A stretch of DNA of 64,000 nucleotides from Dromaius novaehollandiae (GCF_036370855.1 NC_088099.1:145903017-145967016); one strand, 5' to 3'. Numbered from the stretch's first letter, positions 34,357 to 47,865 are shown. The notes: generated from the sequence alone by a model not told the origin. Numbers and translations are program-made.

Positions 34357-35989
34357 GTAACTAAATGTTATCACATCAAAGAAATCCCTGACTCTGCCAT
34401 TTACTTTTCTTAACAGAAAAAAAAAAGAGAAGTTCCTGTTCTGCTTGGGTCAAATCCTGGAGTCAGGCACAAAAGTGATCCTAGAAGAGGGATCATGAGC
34501 TGATGGTCTTGTCGAACCAAGAAGAACCAAATAAGGGAGAAATCAAAATGGTCTGAGTGGAATTAGAATAAGACCTAAAGAAATTATAGCAAGACCTAAA
34601 ACAAGATCTGCAGACTTTGCAGTGGGAATTAAGACTTCAAGCAGCTGCAGATTTCAGAAAAGCAATTAAAACAGGACATAAAGCAAGTGCTGGAGGCTTT
34701 GCAGAAAATGAGAGAAACATCTGGAAGTTTCTCAAAAAGGCTAAGGGAGGAGCCTTAGATAAAGAGGAAATCATTGTTAAGGGGAGCATCTACAAAGTGT
34801 TTGCCCCCTTTGGGAAGCTACCCAACTGCATCATTTTTTAGTCTGCAAAGGCTTTGCTCAGGTTCTTGGTAACCTGATTATCATAGTCCACAGGTAATTT
34901 TCCACTGTATTGAAGGAGACCAAGACAGTTGTAACTCGTTTGGAACCTGTCAGCAGAGACGAATTGGAGTGAGGACTCTAAAAGGTGCAAGGTCCTCTGA
35001 GAAGGACACTGGAAGTCATGGTGGTCAAATAGTACCTGGATTTTACTGAGATAAAATAAAAGATTTTTTTAGCATTTTCTTAACTTGCTCATTATCTAGA
35101 GCTCTGAAGAGTCAGTTTGCCTAGCTCCAGTGGCATAAAAAATATGCCAAAGGAAAAGTCATCCTCAGATATTTATTCAGATTAGTTCAAATTCAGCTTC
35201 CCAAATTTGTGGCTGAGAGTATGAACAAAAAAGGTATTTTGAAGTGGCTTTCAAGCAGCAAGACAGCCAGAGTGATTCAGACCTACCCACATATTAAAGA
35301 CTAAACTGGAGTGGGCCCTAAAGAAATGCTTTGCAATGGTTTGTCCCATTAAGTATTTTCACCATTTCTTTGGCTGGAAGTCCGTGGATAGGACAGCCCT
35401 TGCCGTGATCGTCTGGAATCACATGCACTGCTTGGAGGCTGTGGGAGAAACGGTGGCTGTAGATTTGTGGCTGTGCGCAGCCCTTGGCACAAGGTCCTTC
35501 CCATGCCTTGTCCAGGCTCTCATTGCAAGCACCAGAAGTGAGCTAGGAATTGGCTGTATATGCAAACGCTTGGGAAGGAAAGGATGTCTCCTCTCTTCCC
35601 ATGATCTGCAGTTTTGCAGGTGCTCCTGACATGGTGGCATACCCCCTCCCAAGACTATAAAGTCCATTTTCTGGCCACAGTGAGAACGTTTGGACCAGAC
35701 AAGAAATGTTGCATTTGAGGAGGGAGCACGGAGTAGGGAATAGGGTGTCCGAGAGTCTCCGGGAGTCACTCCACAGCACTTGGGAGTTCATCTCCTGAGG
35801 AGCAGTGGGCTGGTGCCAGCTGGGGAAGTGCAAGGGCACAGATGTCTGACCAACATGGAAAGGCTGAGGGGTTGCCTCACAGGTGGGAGAGGAAGGCTGA
35901 AGCGAGCCTCTCTCAACATCCCCAGTACTCAGCCCAGTGTAGTGTGATATTTTTTTTCTCCTCTGATTTCTCAAGTCTTTTTTTTGCAG

Positions 35990-36113
35990 ACATCAGTGAC
36001 AGACGCATACATTTTGGTTATAAAAAACCAGTCACTGTCCAAACGGCGTTCCCTGATGACTGGTGCATGAGCCAAGAGAAGAAAAGGCCCCTGGGGGGAA
36101 GGTCGGTCCACAG
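35990..36113 (+). other. Candidate exon E (unrecognised peptide)
   Basis: This is the best-looking exon in the downstream region. It has a long T/C tract ending TTTTTTTTGCAG, 124 bp open in phase 1 in and phase 2 out, and a perfect-class donor CACAG|GTACGT. The peptide is charged and non-repetitive, with Arg-Arg-Ile-His-Phe-Gly-Tyr-Lys-Lys-Pro-Val-Thr-Val-Gln and Pro-Asp-Asp-Trp-Cys-Met. It joins candidate exon D (33,858) and F (45,797) in frame. No family was recognised. Confidence 0.25.
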
Positions 36114-36839
36114 GTACGTTGTCCCTTCAACAGCATTTGCATGCGCTGGCCTCCTTTGGGCAGCACCTTCTCCGGAGGAAGGAACAACCTGCCTTGCCCA
36201 CAGCAGGACTCTGCTGCAGTCCTCAGCTCCTTGGAGACCACTGGAGAGTCGCTAGCTAACATCTCCGGGAAAAACCAGAGCATATGGCAGGATGCTGAGG
36301 AAGCGTCTGCTGTGCTGGACGTGGCGGGGAGATTTGTGTCAAAAACTGGAGGGACAGAGGTTTTGATGCAAAAGCTGCTTTCCTCCTTCTCCCAGAATGT
36401 TCCTGGGGCATATTCAATTGGAGTCGCCTCCCTTCTGGTTTGGGGCTCGAAAATAAAAACAGTGAAAAAACCAAGAATTCCTCATGGTGACAACTGAGCC
36501 TTAGATGTTAAAATCAACTCTCCTTTGTGGGTAGGAGCTCATTTATACACATGATTTATGCCTACTGGAATGAGAGAGGGGCAGACTTAACAAATGACAG
36601 GTCTTGAATGGTTACAAGGTAACATTATTAATGTCTGCTGACTTGGTGCCCTGCCCAACTTTGAACTTCTCCTTTCAATTGCATGGGGCTGAACAAGAGC
36701 TGCATGAGTTTTGAAATATTTCCACATAAAATAAGCTTTGAGACAGATGGAGAAATGTGAGTTTCTTAATGGGGCCTGCTAAAAAGAAAGCAGGAAAAAA
36801 AAGAAGGCAGCAAGAATCTGCCTCAGTTAGAACAAAAGC

Positions 36840-37260
36840 GATCGGAGGGAGTAAGTTCTAGCGGCAGCTGCTGTCCTCTGATGGGTTACACCATCGCCTC
36901 GGATTAGAGGGCGCGCTTTTAAAAAAAGGCATTTGTAATGTCTTTCACCCGCTTTCCAGGCCTGGCAGCTCGCTCAGTAGCGTTAGGGTCAAGCAGCTCT
37001 GCATCCGTAACCACAGGAAAAACGTTCTGCGGGGCGAGAGAGACTGAATCCGAATTTAAACGTGCACAAGATGATTCAGTAGGTGCTAATGCTGCTAATC
37101 CAGTAGGTGTTAATGCGTGAATAATTATAGACATATTTAAGCAGCTGCTGTTGTGCCTTCAAAAGTTTCTGTGCATGGAAATTAATAGCTCTGTGGCTGC
37201 ATGTATGTTGGTAGCAGCTCCATGTTTAAGTTTGAGTCAAGATTTGCTTTTGAAGTGGAA
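36840..37260. promoter_or_regulatory. Candidate distal enhancer with duplicated TAAT motif
   Basis: A CpG-retaining, AT-rich block in an otherwise CpG-poor flank. CAGTAGGTGCTAATGC (37,077-37,092) and CAGTAGGTGTTAATGC (37,101-37,116) form a 24-bp-period near-identical pair, separated by TGCTAATC. GTGAATAATTATAG and CATATTTAAGCAGCTGC follow (homeodomain cores and a CAGCTG E-box). Such density of TAAT cores with intact CpGs is typical of conserved developmental enhancers. Conservation itself was not tested. Confidence 0.35.
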
Positions 37261-39724
37261 TTAAAATCTTTGTTTTACACTTTAACGTCTCTAGACATAG
37301 CACAATAGATCCTTAGAGAATAATTGTTTTTTCTTTACATTCTTTTAATAAAATGCTATTTGTTTCCAGGCTGCATCTGTTAAGAATTCTCCTCTATTTC
37401 CCCTCACATTTCTCATGTTCCTCTAACGGTACGAGCTCAGTCCTAACAAACTTCCTAGACACGTGTACTGATAATATCTTTGAGCTAGCCTGGTTGAAAA
37501 CAAAACACACAAACAAATATTCCCCTTATTTGGAATCACTGGTTTGAGCTATGTGAGGAATAGGCACTGGGGCTGCTCCACACTTTGCTAATGTCTGATT
37601 AAATACTTCCAGATTAATGCTCTGCCCTGAGTGGACGATGAGGCACCTCGTATAAGTGCCCCCTGTGAACTATATACTTACCTGAAGTATAAACACCACA
37701 GAGGGACAGGGAAAACAGGGGCCACTGAGCTCACACTTCATTTTGTGTCCCGTTGACTATGAATAATAATTTGAATGCATTTTGCTTTCAAGGCAAGGAG
37801 GTTTCTAGGCTCCTGCTTGGAGGTACTCAGCACCTCGTAGGATCAGGCCCCTACGGATAGCTTGTCCAACAGAGGCATTGGCGGCAATGGTTTGACGTGT
37901 CAACTGCTTGGCTTTGGGACAGAAAACAGGGTCGATCTGATGCCGTCTGGTAGATCTCCCTGGGTCGTCCTGACAGCTGTAGAAAGCGCTGTATTGCTTC
38001 TGCCAGATAACCGGGGAAGCCTGCTTTCTTTCTCCTCCGCTGCCCTCCTGGCAGGGCTGCGAGCTGCACCACCTCCTCTCAGGCGCCTGCGCGGGGATGG
38101 TGCCCTGCACAGCCGCGGGGGCCTGGGGCTCCGGGCAAGCAGCCACGCGGGAGGGCTGCACACCCAGCGTTTCCGAAATGACCAAGTGCCGCTAGACTGG
38201 GGAGCTGCACCTACCAACCCCAGTGCTGTCCCAGCCTTTTTTCCCTGGAACAGGTGGTGTGGGCTCTGGTCTGTATTTGCATCACCGAAATTGCCGTTCT
38301 CGAAGAGTGGCATGGCTTTGGATGGGAACCAGCCCACGGCCATCAAGCATGTCACAGAGCTTAGATTAATTAAATAGGTATGCAAAGAGGCATTGCTCTA
38401 GCAGCTGTTTCAAATAGCTGTACATCAGTCTGACTTTCAGTGCCTCAGTTTTTAATAGATGAATATCATGTTAAGGTTTCACATTATCATTTGGATGAAA
38501 TTCAGATATTTGAAGATGGAATGATATCCAGTACTTTTTCTGTATTTCCGGGAATTCCATGTTAATCTGCTCTGTGTTCCTCTGCAAAAGGCATAAAGCT
38601 CTCTCTCCATAATGCACAGGAATGGCTCACAACTGTTAATTAAAAAAGTCCAGGATGACAGGCAAGAAGGTCTGTTCTCATGTGCTTTGTATGCAGGCAA
38701 GGAAGTCTCTGAGTTCATGAATGGTTCATTTATACCGCACTTTAATTCTTATCTGCTTCTTGAGTGCTCCCAGTCTTTTAAAAATGTTGGATAAATTTGC
38801 ACTGGATACCCCTTGCCTAAACTGATTATCAGTATCAGATCCAAAAATAATTTAATTCCTCTAAACATTACCTGTTGCTTCCTGTTACACTGTACAATAG
38901 TTTATTGTCTGGCTGTGTTGTGCCACATTTTGTCATGTCAGCTGAAGCCACAGATGGGCTGAAATGGGAGATGAAAGTGTTCTGCACTCCTTTACAAACC
39001 ATAAGCCAAAAACTAGGGAATGCACTTTACATCAGATGCCCCCTAGCAATGTAGGTAATGACTATTTTACCTTCATCTTTGTACAGATATCTGTGAATTG
39101 TCTGAGATTCAGAAAGTATGTAGTGCATATGGGGGGGCAGGGAGAGGGCAGAGTGTGTTCCTGAGATAAAAGCTACATTTTCCTTACGTGTCAAAAATGT
39201 GCTGTGTAAAAGAATTCACTTTGGTTTACAAGCAAACCCAAATAATTTGCTTTTTATGTTGTTTTTAGTTACAGAAAAAGTGAGTGCTTCGTGTAACCCA
39301 CTATTTTTCTCTGAATAGTCCTGCAGGAGTAGAAATGTAAGGAAAAATGACTTGTCTCTTCCTTATTATAGACAAACCTTTCTCCTCCACCCCTTTGCCT
39401 TTCCTCTCCAGGAGTCTGGTGATTCTGCTCCTTGGAAAGGAGCCTCCTGGCCCCACTGCTCTCCCTGATGGGCACCCCCTCCCCGCAGACGAGCCCCAGG
39501 GCTCCCTCCCACGTGGGGGCTCCGACCTGCCTGCATGGGGAGCGGCCGGCGGTGGGGTAGCCTGCGTGTGCTCCTGGCCGGCCGGCCAGCCAGCCACAGG
39601 GGTGGTGGCTGGAGGGAGGCTGAGGAGACGCCGGCCCTGCCAAGGCAGCGACAGCAGGGAGCCCCTGCGGAGGCGTTCCTGGGGTGCAGGGACCCTCATG
39701 CCAGGAGCCATGGGGTCACTGTGG

Positions 39725-39821
39725 GGAAGAGAGGAGAAGGGAAGGGCAAAGTGGAAGAGAAGAGCAGAGAAGAGAAGAGGAGAGGAGAGGAGAGGAGAGG
39801 AGAGGAGAGGAGAGGAGAAGT
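39725..39821 (+). repeat. Purine-only (GGAGA)n tract
   Basis: A G/A-only stretch that becomes a clean AGGAG/GAGAG pentanucleotide array at about 39,776-39,818. One strand is all purine for most of 95 bp, a sequence able to form H-DNA. It is polymorphism-prone. Confidence 0.85.
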
Positions 39822-41205
39822 AGCAGGACTATGCAGGGCCCTTGGCATATGCCAAAAATCCAGCCACAAGGTACCAGCATGAACACGCCCATCACTCCCC
39901 TCCCAGAATAAAATCTAAACAACAGAAGGCAACCCCTTGCTCTCATCCAAGCCACAAATACGTTGGCTTTCCCTCAAAGCCCAGCCTGCTGTTTGCCAGC
40001 ACCCCAACACCTACAGCATGTTCACCCTGCCCAAATCCCATCGAAGAGGTGGGCCTTGTTGCCCACCCTGAAGGACTGTGCGTTTGCCTGTCCTGGCTCA
40101 AGAGGAGGCATGCATTTAAATAAGCTGAGAAGCCCTCCAGGAATGTCCTGCCAACAGCTGTTTCTTTTCCCTCTTGCTTGGAGTCTGGTTTGACTGGTTG
40201 TGCTGAGACCAGCAGTCCCAAATGGCAGGGCAAGAAGAAGGTGCAGTTAGGCTGAAGGGGTTCACCCAGATCAGTCCTACATGTACCAACAAACGCTCCA
40301 GAAGCTGCTTCCCACTGTGAAACCAGCTTGTACTTACCTATTTGCTTAAGAGCAAAGTGAAGAAACAAGAGGGATTTGATTGCCAAGTCCCCGTCTTGGC
40401 TTCGAGCCTTACCTCAGCTCTCCCAGTGATCGGGGAGGTGTAACTGCAGGTTCAGTCCATGACAGCGATAAGGCTGAAGGGAGGCGTTTGGGCCAGGTTT
40501 TGTAGTGATTCACACACTGTAAATTGTGTAGCAGAAAAGGAAGCGATCCTTCTGGACATGTAGGATACTTTGGCTGCTTCATATACACAGTGAGTGAAAC
40601 CTCACCCTCAAGCCAGCCTGGAGCTACCTGTTTGGAGTTCTCTCCATGAACAGCATGCATGGTTCACGCTCTTGGATCGCATAGAAAAATCCCATAAAAA
40701 TAAAGATACCCGTCATAAGACAAATGTCACTGAATAGTAGCCTTAAAGGAGTTTGATGACTATAGTAATCCCTGATTCACAGCTCTACTGTGCCAACAAG
40801 GCTTAAACAGAGACTATATGGCTGCAGTGTCTCTTACAGGGGAGGAGATAGGGAAAGGAGAGTGACTTTTTGTGTTGTGTTTAATACCAATTCTTGACTT
40901 CCAAATCCTTGAAAAGGTTCACTCCTGCTCCTCTTCCAGCAATGTGAAGATACATAGGTTTTAAGAGTTATGTCTCACATTGAACCATTTTTATGTGTTT
41001 ATTAATGATTCCACAGTGGGGACCATCTTGCTTGCACCAAAAAAATTATCTTCTCTGTATCTTAATCTTGCATTTCCCTGCAGTACTCCTCACAGTGTTA
41101 TCCTGGAGTCGTCTTCTATTTCTAGCATCAGGTTTCCTCTCAAAGTCACAAAGCAAACTAGACAACATGCAGCAAAACATGAGCTGCTTTGCTCCCTTTC
41201 CTCAG

Positions 41206-41348
41206 GAACAGCTATGCCACCAAATATGGTTTAGCAAAAACTACTCTGAAAAAACATACTTCCTCCAAGCCATGATCACCACGCAGCTCTGTGGGCCTCA
41301 TGGTTGAGGCCAGCAGAAGACTACAGATGAGGAGGGACCAGATGTTAG
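41206..41348 (+). other. Exon-like segment, probably non-coding
   Basis: A very strong acceptor (TTTGCTCCCTTTCCTCAG) and strong donor (TTAG|GTAAGA) bound 143 bp. No frame is open through it: the best frame runs 33 codons and stops at 41,305. If transcribed it would suit a lncRNA exon. It is not used in the coding chain below. Confidence 0.2.
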
Positions 41349-44300
41349 GTAAGACCTGGAACTGGAGTTTCACCTGTAGATGTTTAGCAGCTGAATCTCT
41401 ATTTGCTACTTTAGAAAGCAGGAAGTGGAGCCAGAGGACAGCTGTGAATAGAGGAGTCAGTAGGGAGAAAATAGGCAGGAAAGGATGATAACAGATGGCT
41501 GTAGAAGTGATACAGAGTTGGTCTAAGCGAGCCATGTCAGTGGGAAGAGAGGGCTCTAGCCTGCAGGAGTACTGCAGCCTGCTCGTGTCACCCCTCTGTT
41601 TTCCTCCCACCACTGCTGAAATGTCATAACAGAATTGACAGATGAAAATATGGCAGAGGATAGACATTTAAACACTGGTTATTTTTCAGACCCACTTTTC
41701 TGCATGAGAACAAACAGCTTAAAGGCATCATTATGTTGATGAACAAGCAGAGAGGATTTAATAGCGTTTAACTCTGTATGAGTCGTTATCATGAATTAGC
41801 CTTCTTAGACCAATGCATTACCAACCCCAGTGTTTCTGACCGAGCTACCCTAGCTGGCACACTTCATATCTGCATTTCCATGACATAAACACCATGGCTA
41901 CTGAAAGCACACTGCCAAATTTCACTCTTGGCCTTGTAAAATGAGATGGAAAAGTAAAATCAGGAGACATGAAAGCATGTCTTTCCCAGTGTATTCCCAC
42001 CATGTTCTCATTAGCAATATTGGTTCCCATGGGAGTGTGGAGTTGAAAAGCCCATCCTTCTGCTAAGCAGACTCTGGAGAGCACTCCAGAAAGCACTTCC
42101 TTGGGCAGTTTATTTTTTTCCGTAATAACTAAGTGACTAAACACCTAGAGGAAATGTACTAGAACAGTTCCCTGGAAATCCTTGGGCACCCCCAAGAATC
42201 AGGCATGCAGGTCATACCTGCTTGTCCTGATTTTCAAACTAAGTTTATGCATGTTTTGGATTTGTAAAATGCCCAGACTGTCCTTTCTGAAAAGTGCATA
42301 CAAGCTTAGAAGGATTTTGAGTGTCTGACTATGATATTGAACACTGTTATTCCACTAAGGTGCTAAATGCTCTGCAGGCAGGATACGGACAAGGTTAGGT
42401 TCTGCTGTTCATGCTCATCTGGTTTAAACTTTAACCTGAAAGCCTTTTACCTGCCCTGCTCACAGTGTCTAAACTACACATGGGAGCTGAGTCAGAGAGA
42501 AACCCTCCCTTTGCAAGTGCAGCACGCTGAAGGCTCCCTTTTCTCTCGTTCCCAAAGTGGGACTTCGGGGAGCATGCTGCCGTCATCAGCTCGCTTGTTG
42601 TGGGCTCACTGTGGTCTGAGCCCAGACAGCATGTGGCCATGTTGGTCCTGAGAAGAGCTGACAGAGTCAGGGTCTATACATTCAGGAGTGGCTGTGGAAG
42701 GAAGGAGGCTGTGCTGAATCCCAGGCTGATCCAGATATCCATGTCTGGGTGCTGCCTTATGTGGACTTCCCAGTTAGCTTTGTCTTTTCTGCCTCTTTGT
42801 ATGGGGTAAACACAACCCATTACCCCACAATACCTGATCCCCATGTATCAAGGCTATATAGGACTCATAGATCATGGTTCCAGGAAGATCAGAAATCTTT
42901 TCTTTTAGGGCCCGTTTGGAAGCTGCACTTACACTGATTAGCATTTACTCATGAGGTGAACCACATAACTTCTCATTTGAGTGATGCTTGGCAGAACTTT
43001 AGCTGTGGGCAGACAACCAGAATGAGAGATGTCCTTTTCGGTCACAGGAATATGGGAAAGGGAGGGACCTTCTGGGGTACAGAGTCCATCGTTAGCTGCA
43101 AGAGGCACCTGTATTGTGGCTCAGCTCTTCTTCTAGTCAGGCCCTCAGGTTGGAACTTCAGCATGGGATTGTAGAGGTGGGACATCTCTCCCTGGCTATG
43201 TCTGTGGATTCAGGCAGTGAGTGGGAAGGGCACTGTGCTTGCAGAAGTCTCCCAGAGTGGGGAGAGGTAGGAGAGGGGGACACCACAGAACCTTGCCTGT
43301 GGATTTGTAGAGTGTGCAGTTCATCTAAAGATGCTATTAGTGTGCAATATCCTTCCAATGGGGCATAGGTAGAGAAGGAAATGGGGGCTGACCCAGAGTT
43401 GAGGGCCTGAGCTTGGCTTGAGAAACCAGGCACCACATACAGGCCTGGGAGAAGATGGGCAGCACTGGTGTGGCTCTGCAGAGCTGCTTGCTCACGGGTG
43501 GGCTGTGCAGCGCTCAGCCATGTCAGGAGAGCACCACCAGCTCCCTAAGCCTCCTCCTTGGGCTTGAATTCCCAGTGCAGAGGAGCTCAGAGCGTCATCT
43601 AGTGTTGTGTATGCACGTCATTGCCTAAGTCCAAAACTGTGACCCCTCCATTCAGCTGCTGCCTAGCCCTGGAGGCACCTGAAACTCTGCATCTGCCCGT
43701 GCTGGAGAGCAGCTCCATTTTGGCAGCCTAAAACAGCTCAGCAGCTCCCTTAAACTAGGTGTCATTTCAACTGTGTTTTCAGCTGTGTTGCCAGAGGGAT
43801 TGGAGCCAGCAAGCTTTGTCTGTCTGTGCTTGATGTCACACTCTACAGGAGCCTGGCCACAGAGGGAGCATCACAGTGGTGCTCTGATGACTAGTTAAGT
43901 GCTTTATGTTAAACAGTCATTTAAATAACTATACAAATAGATGCTGGAGCTGGACTGAGATCCCAGTCTCCCCTTCTCAGTGAATGATTGAGTTCAGAAG
44001 TTGAGAGCACTTGTGCATATTCTCTCTCCTTGTGGTCTGAATGATCTTTAATTACTCCTTGCAAAGTGGAGTAGCTTCAGCAGGAGGGACTGATGTTGCT
44101 TCTTTTTCCTCTCTGGAATTTCCTGTAGTTCTATGATACATGAGGTTGAGTTCCCACAGGCAGAGAGCTGCTCTAGGTCACCGTGCATTTGGGTGGGAGA
44201 TTTCATCGTTGATCTCGTCATATTGACCACCACCATCAAGAGCTCCCTCTTGGGCTTTGTTCTGAGTGAAAAGATGGCTTTGAAATAAAGCAGGCACTTC

Positions 44301-45796
44301 ACAGGGAACCTAAATCATACTCGAGCAATATTGCACAGCCAGGTTTCCATCTCAGCCTGTTCAGCAGTCCTCAGGTACTTAGCTCCAGGAGAGGGTGCTG
44401 GGTGAGGTGCTTCTAGGCACGATGCCTGAGGGGGAGAAAGATGGGATTAAAGAAATGGCTTTATTTCCAGTTTTCCCCACTGGCCATCTCCGGTTCAAAG
44501 TGCTGATGGTTTGGGATCCTTCTCTGAGGTGCCTTCTTTCCTCACATGCGGCAACGGGACAGGCCTGGGCACCCAGCACCAGCTCTAGTTTCGCACCGCT
44601 GAAACCATAAAACTTAGGCAGCCCATGTTTGATACTGTGGCAACCAAGGTTTTTTACTGGAGTTACATCTTAGCTCTTAATCATGAGTAATATCAAGATA
44701 ACAGCACTACTGTACTCAAAAAAGTGGTTTGGGATAGGGGTATTCGAAGACTGTGATGCAATCGATCTCACAGCAGTGGGATCCATGTAGACAACTGCAG
44801 CATGACTGAAGTTAGAATGAGTCTTTCTGTTGATTTCATTGGGTCTTTCAGTCTCTTATACAAAATGGAGGTGTGGGATAATTGCCTTATTCACCACTGT
44901 TTGAGTGCAATTTGCCCTGGGTGTTTGACACTACTGGTGCTATGTGTGATTCTGCTTGGGTTGTCTAAATTTTGTAAAGCATTAGCTTGTTTCATGGGGA
45001 AAACACAATAAATGAATGACATCATTTAAAAATATTATAGAACAAGAAAATAGATGCATTTAAACACCACAGGCTATGAAACAGTTCACTTATCTACTAA
45101 TGAATAATGAATGCCAAGCTTGCCTCATGAGACAGAAAAAATAAGCTGAAAAAACAGAGATCCAAGGAATTTTGTCTGCAATGAAGGCTTGCTTACTTTT
45201 ACTATAGCCAAAAAAGAATACCCACCTCATCTTGCATTTTAGGTTATAAAGGGATTTGCGGTGAAGAATTATTTAATAAAATACAGAACTAGGAGGCATT
45301 TGGGCACTCACCCAGCAAAAACTCCAGTGATGACCCTACTGCTCAAAAAATTAATTTGAGCTTCATAAAATGAAAATCACCATAATTAAAAAAAACCTTT
45401 TTCATATGGAACTTTGTGAATTCTGCCATTGTTCACAGCACAGTCAGATGAGGGAAAAGCTCTACTGAACAAAACAATACAAACAAGTTTCGCGAGGGGC
45501 CTGACTGGCAGCATCTATTAGCAAGTAAAACAGGACTGCAACCTCTCTGTGACCTTGAGGTTGACCAGCATGGAGCAGTGTGCTGCCAAGCAGATAACCT
45601 CTCTTCCCCTGCAAAAGCAGGGTGTCTGCCCCAGTCCACTGATAGAAAGAGTGCCTGGCCCACACCAGGGTGAGGCATGGCCGGGGTGGGCCAGGGGTCC
45701 AGCTGACTCTGTGCCACGGTGTGTGCTAACAACAAATGATGTGGACTGTCATGTGCCTGTGCTTGAGCCCTGCATTGGCTGGATTTTGTTTTCCAG

Positions 45797-45899
45797 AACT
45801 AATGCACCCTTTCTGTCCAGGAATGGTTCAGCTGAGGACAAGACCACCATCATGGGAAGAAGCCACAAATTTCTGTTGGAGGATTTCTCCCAACAAGAG
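45797..45899 (+). other. Candidate exon F (unrecognised peptide)
   Basis: A strong acceptor (GGATTTTGTTTTCCAG) and donor CAAGAG|GTCAGA bound 103 bp, phase 2 in and phase 0 out, matching the phase 2 end of candidate exon E. The peptide includes Ser-His-Lys-Phe-Leu-Leu-Glu-Asp-Phe-Ser-Gln-Gln-Glu. An alternative donor at 45,920 (GAAATG|GTAAAA) would leave phase 2. Confidence 0.2.
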
Positions 45900-47215
45900 G
45901 TCAGAGTGCTCTTGAAATGGTAAAACTGATCTGCACCCTCCCATGCAGCAGGTTGGCTCTTCAAAGTGTCAGTGCCTCCCAAAAACACAGAGATGACAAA
46001 TTGCGCATCAAGAATTTCCCTCCTCTTTGACCACATACAGCATGTATAATCAGAAAGGAAAACTTTGCAGGTTTGCATTAATTGCTGTCTCATTCCTTGC
46101 AAATTGCTCTGCTCTGGGAATCAGTCCCTAAGTAAATAAATGCTCAAAACAGTAAAGAAGACAGATCTCAAAATGTGCTTTGTTCATCTACAAAGGAAGC
46201 ACAATGTAATTTCAGTTGTGCCTGTTCAGAATGTCCTAGCAAGTATTCAGTAATATATTTAATCATAACAATGACTTTGTAATATTAAACATCTTTGTAG
46301 TACTCATTTGTAAGGATGACGTAGAAATGCTGGTGTCCTGGCAGAGCCGAGAGCAGGCAGCTTTCCCCAGGGCTGCCAAGAAAGGCAGCAGTGAGGTTGC
46401 CTTCTCACTAAGTTTACTCTTGAATGGGAGAGTTGCTTTGGAAGTCCTGAGATAGTGGCACTAGAAGAAACAGTGGAGCAAGGTCAAGGTGTAGCCATCG
46501 ACAAGAAGAAATTTGTGCTAGTGCAGAGACATGTTGCTTTCAGGGAACAGGGAATGAACCTCCAAGGAATCCAGAAAAAAGCTTCATTTCATAACTGGGC
46601 TGTAAAAACTCTGCTAGGACCACACAGGTAGTGCCTTATGTGTCAAATAACTAACGAATACTTAAAAGAAAAGAATAAAAATCCAAATTTACTGAAACAC
46701 AGGAGTGTCAAAATACTGGGCCACACCAGCATCAACCTTGGAGATTGTCAGGATTAGTTTTGAAAGACTTTGTCACCTCTATTGCTTTTAATTTGTGAAA
46801 CAAATGAACACATTGATTTTGTGGATGAAAAGAGTTTGGAGAACAGCAGCTCATGCACTGGAGAGACAGTTGTCCCCTGGGATATACGGTGCCACAGAAA
46901 TATAATCCAATGGCCCAAGTCACCAGATGGTGCTATTGTGCACACTATTTGTGTGCGTGTGTGACTGGTGCACGTGCTTTGAAAGGGGGTTGTGTGGTTT
47001 CTCCTTGGGATGCATTGCCAGTGCTGGGGCACTTCGCTTTCTCTCTTCATCCCTACATGGACTACAGCAGTCCTTGGGGCTGAGCCCTTCTGGGACAGAG
47101 CATGGCCTCACCAACCCCAACCCTTGAGACAGGATGCTGCCTCGATGCCAGTTGTAGCCAGCACTGGGGACTGGGGTTTACAGTCATACACAAAATAACC
47201 CTTGTTCTGTTTCAG

Positions 47216-47290
47216 TCATTTCTGCACTATGGGGAATCCCAGCATCTCCACGCAAAAGAAAAAGTCGGAGCTCCCATGATGCCTGGGGAG
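47216..47290 (+). other. Candidate exon G (unrecognised peptide)
   Basis: A very strong acceptor (CTTGTTCTGTTTCAG) and good donor (GGGGAG|GTAAAG) bound 75 bp, phase 0 to phase 0, continuing candidate exon F in frame. The 25-residue peptide starts Ser-Phe-Leu-His-Tyr-Gly-Glu-Ser-Gln-His. Confidence 0.2.
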
Positions 47291-47589
47291 GTAAAGAGCA
47301 GATTTTCCCCACTCTGATGAACCAAAGTGCCTTCTGAAGTGTCCTACAGCAGAGTTATCCAGCAGTCAGGTGCAAAATGCATGGCCTGTTGTCCTGGGAA
47401 CCCACAGACCCAAAAGGCACCACTCCATGCCCCAGGAGAGCATTTCTTTTTGAAAAGTTCTTCCTGCTCTTCTAAATGAATGCACTAAGTCAACTTCTAA
47501 CAGCAGGATTATGGCCTGGGTAGTTCTGTTACTTCAGGAGTAGCATGAAGCATGATGAGAAGCTGGGTTCAGAGGGACCCAGCTCAGTT

Positions 47590-47865
47590 CCTGTTACCTC
47601 CATGATAATGTATGCAATATTATATACCTATACAATATTAACTATATAACAATTATACATTATTACATACAGACATGTATTTATGTAATTTTTCATGTAT
47701 TATTTACTTGTATTTATATGTATGTTATATGTTAATATGTTTACATATAAATAATACATCAATCTATAATTATATATTATAACATACAATATAGTGTATA
47801 CCTATATGACAGTACCTAAGAACTGTATAATACCTACATAGTATTACCTCCATAGTACTTTCCCC
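47590..47865. repeat. AT-rich low-complexity tract (TATA/ATAC/TTAA mix)
   Basis: About 250 bp consisting almost entirely of A/T with irregular TATAC, ATATTA and TATGT units. Many short inverted repeats are present. It is a decayed AT microsatellite and no gene was seen. Confidence 0.7.

Noticed and set aside
34320..34700. Processed retrocopy with a poly-A tail on the minus strand at the poly-T run
   Set aside because: No gene-like sequence, reading frame or target-site duplication could be seen next to the tract, and bird genomes have little L1-type retrocopy activity.
34460..34860. Additional LINE ORF2 fragment
   Set aside because: The Lys/Ala-rich translation slightly resembles CR1 sequence between endonuclease and reverse transcriptase, but I could not match enough consecutive positions to support it.
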